Assembly: GCF_014851395.1 (NCBI RefSeq)
Contig: NW_024041262.1
Location: forward strand, 17,227,671 to 17,291,670
DNA: 64,000 nucleotides
Source: Micropterus salmoides
Taxonomy: Eukaryota; Chordata; Actinopteri; Centrarchiformes; Centrarchidae
Direction of reading: 5' to 3'
Shown: in pieces, positions 38,659 through 48,124 of the stretch
How positions within the stretch are numbered: position 1 is the stretch's first letter
Layout of the letters: the number at the start of each line of letters is the position of its first letter
Notes under the pieces: generated by a model
Told to the model about the DNA's origin: nothing
The model's database searches: none
The model's input: the letters and a program-made list of their open reading frames with translations, nothing else
Program-made: the position numbers and the translations under genes

Positions 38659-40169
38659 CTATAAAACGTTGAACACTTTGTCCTCAATCAAACTAATAGA
38701 TTTATCTTCAAGCATTTCTTTAGTGCTAACAAATTTATACCCAAAAAGCTTCAGGGCTGGCCCGCAGGCCTTTTGTACAACCAGGGCCAATTTGAATGGT
38801 AAACTGAACCTCCATTTCTGTACTTGTTCGGCTGAGTTTTTCTGTGTGGAGAAAATGCCACTGGTCTCCTTAGAGGCATGGGTGTTCTTGAGGATCCAGG
38901 ATTTCACTTGTTTCGTGAACGGGATTCCAGTAAAGTTGTACATCTCCATTGCCTTCATCATGGGGAAGCGAGCAATGTCCTCGTACCGCACCAGCATGTA
39001 ACGCCTGCGCAGCCATGGTGGCTGGCTAAGGCCGATCTCAGCGGACATCCTGATGTTGTCGCAGTTCCCTTTCAGCTTCCTCACCTCATTTTCATCAATT
39101 GCCACATCTACACCCATTGCCCACTGCTTCCAGTTCTTGTAGTTGTCCTCAAAAGCCACTATGCGCGAGGCTAGTACAGCCCGAGGATCCCGAACCAGAT
39201 GAATGAACTTCAGGTCAAGGCGTGGGTCCTCAGCCAGAAGACGGAGGTTCTCCAGGTGGTGCGCCCTCACTGTCTTGATGACCCTGTTTTTCTTATGGAG
39301 GCAGGACTCAGACGCCATGGTCAGGTTCAGGGGCCCACAGCGTCTGGTCCTGCATGCATAACTCTCAAAGACACCTTTAATAAAGGGGCTGCAGACTGAC
39401 TTCTCACATAGAGAGCTGCTGGACTCCCTGCGGAAGAGGGCTGGAGTGATGTGGTCCACAGGGCGGGGTTTGATGAAGGTCTCCAGCAGGGAGAAGTCAC
39501 AGAGGAAAAGCTGCTGGAGCACATCACGGTATGCCTTGGCTGCCACTATGGCATTAGTGCCACCGGTCTTCAGCGTCAGCTGCTTCTCCACATGCCAAAG
39601 CGGCTCAAACAGGTAAAACATGTTGTCAACCTGCTGGTTGAAAAGCTCCCCCACAAACGAGGAGCCCGTCCTGGTGGTGGCTAACAGGAGGATGTGTTTC
39701 CTGCCACTCGCCATTACCTTTTTGTGCTTGCTGTAGGTCTCCAGGCGCTGCTTCTTTATTGAGAAGCGAGAGTCCATCTTGCTGGGTGGTGTTAAAGAGC
39801 CATTGTGCTTCAGTGGTATGCGAGAGAAATGACTGGGCTGTAGAGGGGTCTTGAGAATCTCTTTTAAAGTGAGCTTATCTGACACCCTGAAAGTGCGAGA
39901 GGAATCATAGAGTTATATTATCTTTCAAAGTTAAGTCAAGTCATAGCCTTGTTATTTTTTCTCAACATTTGCAGCAATTTGTGGCTTTTGGAGTTTTTGT
40001 TTTGTATCTTAAAATGTTTAAAGAGATAAATGTATACAAACCTGCTAGAAATCACAAAAGCACACCACTGATCAATGAAATGGACTTACCGTGAGATAAT
40101 GTTGTTTTCCTTCTCAATGATAACAAGTGTCACAAAAATGGCGACGGGTATTGTGTAGAGGATCCTCAT
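38659..40169 (-). CDS. chst3: Carbohydrate sulfotransferase 3 (chondroitin 6-O-sulfotransferase), two coding exons
   Basis: This Golgi type II membrane enzyme transfers sulfate from PAPS to the 6-hydroxyl of N-acetylgalactosamine in chondroitin. Coding exon 1 is 40169-40090 and exon 2 is 39886-38659. The donor (CG|GTAAGT) and acceptor (TTTCAG|GG) join in frame through Ser-Arg-Val-Ser-Asp-Lys, as in the mammalian protein. The product is 435 aa. Residues 1-19 form a short cytoplasmic start plus membrane anchor, followed by the family motif EKENNIISRVSDKL. The 5'-phosphosulfate loop TTRTGSSFVGE lies at about 97-107 and the 3'-phosphate site LVRDPRAVLASR at about 257-268. The near-C-terminal motif TQKNS and the segment KWRFSLPFKLA are also present. 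An in-frame TAA upstream of ATG 40169 supports this start. The stem between anchor and catalytic domain is much shorter than in the roughly 479-aa human CHST3. Family identity is very likely; which teleost paralogue (a or b) cannot be decided here. Confidence 0.95.
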
Positions 40170-40305
40170 TCTTGGATGTAGCTGTGACTGGATATGCTTT
40201 TACAGACTTCGTCTTAATAGGTTCTGCCAATCTTACAAGTCTCCAGTCTCCTTCTTAAAGAGCCTTCCAGTTATTTGTATTCCCTGTTGCAGGCGATGTT
40301 TCATC
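40170..40305 (-). other. chst3: chst3 5' UTR part of first coding exon, with a small upstream ORF
   Basis: Reading the minus strand, TTTACAG at 40312-40306 is a good splice acceptor, so the exon carrying the chst3 start probably begins at 40305. That gives 136 bases of 5' UTR in this exon and at least one further upstream non-coding exon. The UTR holds an ATG at 40304-40302 that opens a 23-codon reading frame ending with TAA at 40235-40233, before the main start. This uORF could dampen translation. The acceptor is inferred from sequence only. Confidence 0.6.
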
Positions 40306-40309
40306 CTGT

Positions 40310-43300
40310 AAATGAAATGAACATCAACCTGTCAGCTACACATTTTGCGCATTTGAGCACGGCTGTGAGTAACTACTTGGGTCTCAATTCTTTCTGTCGA
40401 AACACTTTAAGGTATTTGTTTTAACTACTCGTGGAAATGGGGAAGTTGTCAGTCAATTTTTGCATATGAAAAAATGCACTAAGATGCCAAGTTAGATTAG
40501 TGGTTATATAGAGCGCTTCTCCTTCCCATTCCCCTTCTCTTCCTCTATTTGTTAGGCGTGCACAGCACCAATGTTCAGTATAATGCAAAACCAATGATGG
40601 AGCCATGTACTTTACACAGGGACAAAAAATATCATATCTTAAAACAGTAAGAGTAGAAAAAAGCTGAGAGTGCTGTACTGGAATCTAAGCCAGTTCTTCC
40701 CACACGGAAGACATTGTTATCTTTAAGTGCACCAGAGTATTTCAGGAACATGCCCACCCACCATGCAAGACTGGCTGGTGCACATAGACAAACTGTACTT
40801 ACAAGTCAGTCTTTGAAGACTTTATTCCAAAAGTGAGCAGAAAAACAACTGAGGGCACAAGTGAAAAATGAGTCACAGACTGCAATCACGCACAATTTTG
40901 TAATTAAACTGTAATTTCCACAACTGCATAGCTGCCTGCTTAAAAAACTCAGAGTTGTCTGGGTTAGCGTGATGATCCTACCTCCCACTGATAGTTAGGA
41001 AAGCAGCCATACTGGCAGCTGCTCCTCCTTGTCAACACTGGGTGGAGATCTTTTCACCAGAGGCCCTCAGTGACATGGGCTACTGTTACAGTAGACAATC
41101 TGGTGGTGGCTACTGGCTAGCTGCTTCCTCATTATATACCTTTATGCTTCCAAAACACTGACTGATGGGGATACATGTCCAAACACTGAGGAATATAACT
41201 GCACAGTGCTGAAATTGAAGAGGAAAGCCTGTTTGTCATGGAGCCATAAATTGTGGTGGCCTGAGCCTGCAGGCCATTCTGTGCACCTGTTTTGGGGCAG
41301 GCAGTGGGAAGTCAAATGAAATTATTTGATAATGGCAGCTTGGCTTGGATCCCTGACTTTGTATTTTAGCATAATCCTGCCTGACCTGCCTTTGAAAGGG
41401 TCAATAACACTGCAAAAGTAAATGAGACAGTCCCACTGTGAGGAAGTTGGGAAAGTGCCCACAAAAATGCTCGAGTTAGACATTTAAGTAAGCAAGCACA
41501 CAGAGGGTGTACAGTCTGTCTTATTAAATCCTAAATCAGATGTCTGGGATTGTAAAAAAAAACAACATTTGTTTACTGAATATGTCAGGTGCTACATCCT
41601 GAGCGTGTCTGATTTCTTATGTATCACAATGTTAAACGATTGCAGGTCTAGCCACGGGGCAGACACATCAGTGAAACTGCTGCAATTAATCAGCAGAGCC
41701 ACGAGCAACATACCAACCTTTTCACTCACTTAGTAGTTATGTGTTTAACATGACACAAGAAGGACTGTGGAGGAAGTGAAAAGCCTGACACATGACTACG
41801 TCTGGAGGTTCAGTTCTCACATCTGAAGCGACCTCTGTCCCGGGCTTTGATCCAACGAAACTTTGACCAAATGACTTCAGTCTAAACACAGGGAATGGCT
41901 GGACACTGCTTGTGAAATTCTCTGAGAATAAACAGGAAGTTTACAGCTACTATAGAAAGCACTGCTGACGTGGAACCGTGTGTAATGAAAAGGGGAACAG
42001 CCTGTCTACAGAGACACATTTTCACCGGGAGGAAAAATCGGTTCTGTCATCGCCCTGCCGCATGCCACAACCACAAGGATCTCTTTACAGGGGAGTGAAT
42101 ATAAACCTCCTATGGGCCAAGAGTACAGAACATGAACTTCTAGGTAACTCACACATCACAGGGTCAGTGACAGATTAACAAAAACACCAAAATGATTTGG
42201 CCTAATAAACCAAGACATGGTGAACAACATGGGTAACAGTGTAGTTCTGTGGGATTGAGTATGTATTTAAGCAGTTTTAGTTCTCTTCCATATGTGATTT
42301 AAAATAAACCAAAGAAATGCTACATTAACAATTCATCAAGAAAACAAGTGGTCTGAGATTTTGTCATGTATGTGGTAAATTAGATGAACAATTATCTCAG
42401 CTTATTGCATCTGCTGTGTAAAGTTTAAAAAAAGCACACACAGGAGCTGACATTCTTGGATATTCACAAACCACTGAGGCGTATGACACTTTTGATCATC
42501 TGCTCATAGCAAAGCCACACTGCACCATTTATCATCTTGCTACAAATGCTTTTAATAACTGCCTATTTATGTAATGTAAATCTTATGTGAAGACAAATGA
42601 AACTCCACCCAGCCAAACCTACTTTGCCTGAGATATTGCAAGTGCCCGAGTATTGCACATAAACACTATATATACAGAACATAATTTTCATTAGTTTTAT
42701 TTTTTTTTCTCTGAAGTGCAGTATGTAGGCACGATAACCTAATTACAGGTTGATGTGTCTCAACGTAATAAAAATAACATATTAATAGCATTATAGAAAA
42801 ATAATTGCAGAGAAAGACAATATGGCACAAAATTTCTCATGGGGGGGAATTTATCTATACCTATTGTACTAAGGTATCTATCTTTGTAATATTTCTGGGG
42901 TGGGGGGGGTGGGGGGGGTTTGAAGTCATTGTGAGCAATGTTATAGATCAATTAAGGAAACACTGTACCTACACTACATTTATTTGATTCTACTGACTTT
43001 TCAAATGTAGGATTTTAAATACAAAACACATCATCAACAAATAAAACAGGATACATTGCTATGGATTAAAACTATATGAAATAGGTCCTTTTAGCTACTT
43101 CAGATATTCAATTCACTAAAAGTGTCCAGACATTCCCATCTTGTTGTTTTATCTATAAACTGTTTCTGAATTGACTTTTACAATTATCATATTGGCCTAC
43201 ACAATATCATGATTGTAAATAAAACAAGGTGGGCTGTATTCAGTCATTATCCATTTGTCTTTAAAAGCTTGTTCTTGGTCAGATTAACTGGTGGTAGAGG

Positions 43301-44009
43301 TACCTTTCATTGATGGTTATAAGGCCTCTCTGGTAACATTTTAATGAGTGAACTCATTTAGGAAGTTAAACTTTTGAACAGGTTTTTGTTAGAGATGGTC
43401 ATAAATACTTACTATATGGATTTCTCATAACATTTTTTTTTTTAAGTGTGACTACATCAACATGGCAAATGATCGCAATACTGAACTGCAATTTATAAAT
43501 TCAGGAGAACATTTCTGGGCAGGGATGGTGGTGGGGAGAGGAGCAGCTTACGCAGTGGAGCATTACGGAGATGGGAGTATAGCCGAAATTCCTCCCTGTT
43601 GATAAAGGGACAATGTGATGTAGGCCTAGCACTTGGACAACAGATGAAGCGCAGCATATTTATAAATTAAAGAAATGAACCACATGTGGTATTTCGCAAA
43701 ATCCAGGGAAGTGACCTGGCGAGCACATTTGCAGTCATACTTGTTCATGAACAGGTTGGACAGTAGCCTTAATGCAGAAAAAGTTAGACTTCTAAAATGC
43801 TGAAGCATGTGCTACATTTAAAGGTCACAAGGACAAACCGGCCAAGTGAACTCACGCGCTTTGTGAGAGAGATTTTGGGGTGAATTCATTGAATTTTATG
43901 ATGTCACTGATTTTTAAAGTCCTCACTTGTGATATTATTAATTTATAGGTTTTAGTTATTTATAAAGTAGGCTGTCATTCAAATGTATGTGGAACAGTTT
44001 GTCCGCTCT
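40310..44009. other. Intergenic or chst3 5' intron DNA
   Basis: No exon is supported. G-runs lie at 42896-42919 (two blocks of eight G). The DNA is AT-rich with no clear transposon. Confidence 0.45.
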
Positions 44010-44340
44010 CTGTACCCACCCTCATGATGAGCTGCGGTGTCTAAAGGCGTCCTGGCTTCGGTTAACCCGTGAAGTTGCTCAGCCTTTCCTCAAAGAGCGA
44101 CTCCGGATATAAATTAATTCCATCACTCCCCGAGATCTACTTCACTTGTGTGACGAAAAACAATCCCGTCCAAAAAAAGTAGCTTGACCAGTTTTGGTGA
44201 GTAAAACCTGTGGATCAGATGGAGCCATGTTGGAGGAGGCTACAGGTCAGGGTGCCCGGTTAACTGAATGACAAGTCTCAGTGAATCACATGCGAAACTT
44301 TGGTCCGAAGGAGCGGAGCTTCGGGCAGGAGGCGCACTGC
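44010..44340 (-). promoter_or_regulatory. Candidate upstream non-coding exon/promoter of chst3
   Basis: This stretch is richer in CpG and less AT-rich than its surroundings and lacks recognised repeats. On the minus strand it contains a possible donor, GG|GTGGGT at about 44018, that could end a non-coding first exon splicing to the acceptor at 40306. No TATA box position can be fixed. This is inference from composition, gene orientation and the need for an upstream exon; a start site for another transcript is equally possible. Confidence 0.25.
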
Positions 44341-44539
44341 CACCATCCCTCACATTGACCCTGTTTCAGGTAATAATAGATCGCAAACAAACGTTATAGG
44401 CTAAACACTGTAAACGACGGGGTACCGGGCTGATAACGTTATAAATCTCTGCTGTTATTTTTGTATTTTTGTTATCTGCTGTTACTTTTGAAATTTTTAA
44501 AAGCCTTATATATTGATGTTGTGGCAAGAAAATAAGAGG

Positions 44540-44870
44540 CAAGCACTCCACCTAGCGGTTTGGGGAGGGAGGCATGAGAGTCAGTGACAGTGGGGACCCG
44601 GGCGTTGTTGAGGAAGCCCACTGAAAGAAACTGCTCTTGTGGTGAGGGGTTTTGGTCCTGATGGACCGCAGTCTCCTGCCAGATGGGAGTCTCTGAAACA
44701 GTTTGTGTCCGGGATGGGAGGGATCAGCCGCAATCTTTCCTGCACGTCTCAGAGTCCTGGAGGTGTACAGGTCCTGAAGAGATGGAAGTTGGCAACCAAT
44801 CAACTCCTCTGCAGACTGAATGATGAGAGATGAGCCCAATTTTTCTCACCCATGTACAATGGAGAGAACT
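44540..44870 (-). pseudogene. LINE ORF2 C-terminal fragment
   Basis: The minus strand gives SLQDLYTSRTLRRAGKIAAD, PSHPGHKLFQRLPSGRRLRS and IRTKTPHHKSSFF, the very C-terminus of a CR1/L2/Rex-group LINE ORF2. The LINE at 52659-55473 ends with a close relative at about 52965-53170 (RTLRRAGKMSAD, SHPGHKLFQTLPSGKRLRS). 5'-truncated, coding remnant only. Confidence 0.85.
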
Positions 44871-44879
44871 CACCTAATC

Positions 44880-45800
44880 AAGTTTTATTTTTATCTTCAG
44901 AATGTCATACAGTGACATTTTTGCTGCTCTTGCACTTCGACATAGTAGTGTCATGAGATGGCAATGATAAGATTTCTTTTGTTGGTTTATTTTTGTAGAT
45001 TTGGCCTGAGAGCTACACCTTTCTCACGGGTGTTATCATTAGAAAATCACCTTTTTGCATAGTTAGATGTTTAATTTGAAGTAGCTTTAAACACTGGGCC
45101 CATTTAGAAATGCAGGAAGTTTCAACTGCATTAAACAGCCATTGCTTGACAATATTTGCTGTGAATTATAGAAAGCTATGACTATTGTTAACATAACTGT
45201 TACATCACATGACAATCATTTCTGTATAACTATCAAGAACACCATCTGGTGAGTCAATTTGAAAATACTTTGTCATTCAACACTTTGAACACTTAACTTG
45301 AAGCTTTATGGAGTTGCCTGTCTATGCAAACCTAAAGTGGGGTTTTTTGCAACATATACTGAAGCAGTAAAAAACTGACTGCCGTCACACATTGCAGCTC
45401 TTTTCATAAATAATTAAAAACTGACACCTGCAACAAAATCATACTTGACACTAAAACTGAATTCCTAACCTTTTATTTAAGACTGACAGATAAAGGGTAT
45501 TTTTAACAAAATGTAAATTAAATGAAAACAAACTATACTTTTTTGTCCACATGTGTTATGTAAACAGTAATGTAATTTACAGTACAAATTGTTGTTCAGG
45601 GTTTTTGTCAAGTGCAGAAAGGAGACAAAAAAGAGCAGAGTACAGTTAGTGATCTTCATTTTACACTTACGGAAACTTAAGCTGTACGCGAAGTGGTGCA
45701 GGTGATATCCAATATCCATACAGTGCAACACATAATACACAGCAGGCAGAGACGCAACAGTAGGAAATACACAAAGGAACAGGACATACGACATAACACA
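44880..45800. other. Intergenic DNA, nothing recognised
   Basis: AT-rich stretch without splice-supported exons. The minus-strand frame at 45477-45794 is Leu/Cys/His-rich and lacks any motif. Confidence 0.45.
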
Positions 45801-45808
45801 AGGAAATT

Positions 45809-46293
45809 ATCTGCCAAGTCCCTCCCCTGGATTGAACTGAACATAGGCATCCACATGTGTTTGGATGACACTGAAATATGCTGGCTTCAATAAAACCAGT
45901 TCCCCAGCATATCTTTTAAGGTGTGTGGCCACACAGCTATGTGCTGCATTCATGGACAGTGGGAACTTCAAGATGTCTTCCATGCGCTTTGGTGTTGTCA
46001 AAGGCCAGCCTTTGACAAGTATTTTTCCAATGGCTTGCCACTCATGGGTTTGGCACTCGCATCTGAGGTAGGGGGCCTTTACATTGGCACCCACAGTGCA
46101 TCTGCTGTAGACCTCATTTCAGAATTTCAGATAAGCACTCTCGGATGACACCTGAGCCTCTTTTCAAAAGCTCCATTAGGGAGTTTCATTTTCACTTTGT
46201 TCATAATTTCTGGATGACCAAAAGCAGCCAAGACAGCTTCACTCTTGAGGAATCTGCCAAGTCCCTCCCCTGGATTGAACTGAACATAGGCAT
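45809..46293 (-). pseudogene. Circularly permuted coding fragment bounded by 42-bp direct repeats
   Basis: The 42-bp sequence at 45809-45850 recurs exactly at 46252-46293, 443 bp apart. On the minus strand it encodes AYVQFNPGEGLGR in both places. The upstream copy leads into FLKSEAVLAAFGHPEIMNKV, KMKLPNGAFEKRLRCHPR and a TGA. The downstream copy is preceded by RCECQTHEWQAIGKILVKGW, KRMEDILKFPLSMNAAHSC and LVLLKPAYFSVIQTHV. The two halves read as one coherent protein only if the order is reversed (second half, repeat, first half), that is, the segment is circularly permuted relative to the inferred gene. The protein family is not recognised. Confidence 0.6.
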
Positions 46294-46309
46294 TAAATAC
46301 CACAGCAAA

Positions 46310-47285
46310 TGAGTGGGTCAGGAACACAGAACAGGTATAAGTAAAAGTCATAAAACTGGCCACCACAGACTCATAAAACATCCTCAGCATCGTCCTGCAG
46401 ATGTTGAAGGACCTCAGCCTCCTTAGAAAATAGAGACAGCCTTCCTGTAAAGGGCTTAAGTGTTCTTGGCCCAGTCCAGTTTATTGTCACTGTGTACTCC
46501 CGGGTATTTGTAATCCTCCACAATGTCCACACTGACATTGGAAACAGGGGTCACTGGTGCCTTGGCTCTCCTTAGATCCACAGCCAGCTCCTTAGTCTTC
46601 AAAGTCCCCCACTACAGCTCTGTCCTCAGCCTCGTCACCCTTGCTCATACATCCAACCACAGCAGAGTCATCAGAAAACTTCTGAAGATGGCAGGACTCT
46701 GTGTGGTAGTTGAAGTCTGTGGTGTAGATGGTGAAGAGGAAGGCAGAGAGAGGACAATCCCCTGCGGGGTCCCGGTGTTGCTGACCACGCTGTCTGACCC
46801 ACAGTGTTACCAGCGCACATACTGTGGTCTGCCAGTCAGGTAGTCAACAATCCAGGACACGAGGGGGGCATCCACCTGCTTCGCTGTCAGCTTCTCACCC
46901 AGCAGGGCCGGCTGGATGGTTTTGAAAGCATTGGAAAAAAACATGACCCTCACAGTGCTCGCCAGCTTATCCAGGTGGGCGTTGGTGCTGTTGAGCTGGA
47001 AGATGATGGTGTCCTCAACTCCCAGTCAGGGTTGGTAGGTGAACTGGAGTGGGTCCAGGAGAGGTCTGACCATGGGCCGCAGCTGATCCAGAACCAGTCT
47101 CTCCATGATATTCATGATGTGGGAGGTCAGTGCCACAGGTCTGTAGTCCTTGGAGTCACTGGGACGTGGCGTCTTTGGCACAGGCACGAGGCAAGATGTC
47201 TTCCACAGCACAGGGAACCTTTGGAGACTCAGGCTCAGGTTGAAGACATGGTGGACTCCACATAGCTCTTGCAAATTATTGCATC
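46310..47285 (-). pseudogene. CR1/L2/Rex-group LINE reverse transcriptase fragment
   Basis: The minus strand starts with RT motifs SCLVPVPKTPRPSDSKDYRP, VALTSHIMNIMERLVLDQLR and LLDPLQF, passes a broken middle (GTPQG-like region near 46760-46780), then gives KTKELAVDLRRAK, APVTPVSNVSVDIVEDYKYPG and LDWAKNT, ending at MLRMFYESVVAS near 46350. Several frames are needed and stops intervene, so it is dead. Its 3' part is replaced by the direct-repeat fragment at 45809-46293. Confidence 0.85.
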
Positions 47286-47519
47286 AGTAGGAATAAACAA
47301 CAATATAGTGTGTAATTAATTCACACTCAAAGTTGCCATTGAGCATTTTGAGTGTCATACTTTTACTTTAGCTTATATATAGGTAAATAGCTTTACCTAT
47401 TTTAAAAAACTTTTGCTGATTAATCCATTAAACATCTGTACTATTACGTTACTGAATGCAGGACTTGTAAAGGAGTATTTTTGTTGGTATTGTTATTTGC
47501 TAGGATATCTGTATATTTC
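47286..47519. other. Upstream flank of ghitm
   Basis: AT-rich DNA just upstream of the ghitm first exon, with no recognised feature. Confidence 0.4.
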
Positions 47520-47710
47520 TTCAACCACTTATTACAGTAGCCTATCAAAGGATTATAAAACGCAGCCCGACTCAGAACGACAATTCCCATCAAACCTGTC
47601 GCTTAATGATGACGCACTAACAGAGAATTTTCACGAAGGTTGCAAAACAATTGCGTCAGAAAGCTGCGCACTTGTTTCTAGAAAGGTGAACGACGAACGT
47701 TGCTGTCTCG
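47520..47710 (+). promoter_or_regulatory. ghitm: ghitm promoter and non-coding exon 1
   Basis: The non-coding first exon probably ends at 47710 (TGTCTCG|GTATGT) and splices to the acceptor TTTCAG at 48086-48091. The sequence around 47579-47590 contains ACAATTCCCA, the core of the ZNF143 (SBS) promoter element found at many housekeeping and mitochondrial genes. TGACGCAC at 47610-47617 is half-CRE-like. The transcription start must lie near or between these, but its exact base cannot be read. The donor is seen directly; the promoter role is inferred. Confidence 0.5.
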
Positions 47711-48124
47711 GTATGTAACATCTAAGCTTCTTGAAAAGAGTAGTCGTGTATCAGAAAGTGCATTTAATGGTGATATTTAATTTAGTTGGCTATACTAAAT
47801 ACAGCTAACGTAATGTTAGTCCCCAATGACTTTTTAGTGAAATAAGTCTAACGTTACGCAGTTGTGTCGTGCTAGCTAATGTTAGCCTGCTAAGTTAACT
47901 AACCTGAAATATTATTATATCGATTATTTGTGTAACTAACTGGACAGTATTATTGCTTAAGTACTTTTACGTTGTTGCTTTGTGACTCTCATCGTAACAT
48001 ATACTTGTGTTCAAACACTGTGTTACATGACTGTCTCTCAGTTACTGTAACGTCAACGTTAACGTTACATGACGATCATTTTATGTTTCAGACTGCTAAA
48101 GTTACAGGATAATATATTGTTACC

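Noticed and set aside
38878..39684. Plus-strand frames across the chst3 coding exon
   Set aside because: Antisense shadows of the conserved sulfotransferase sequence.
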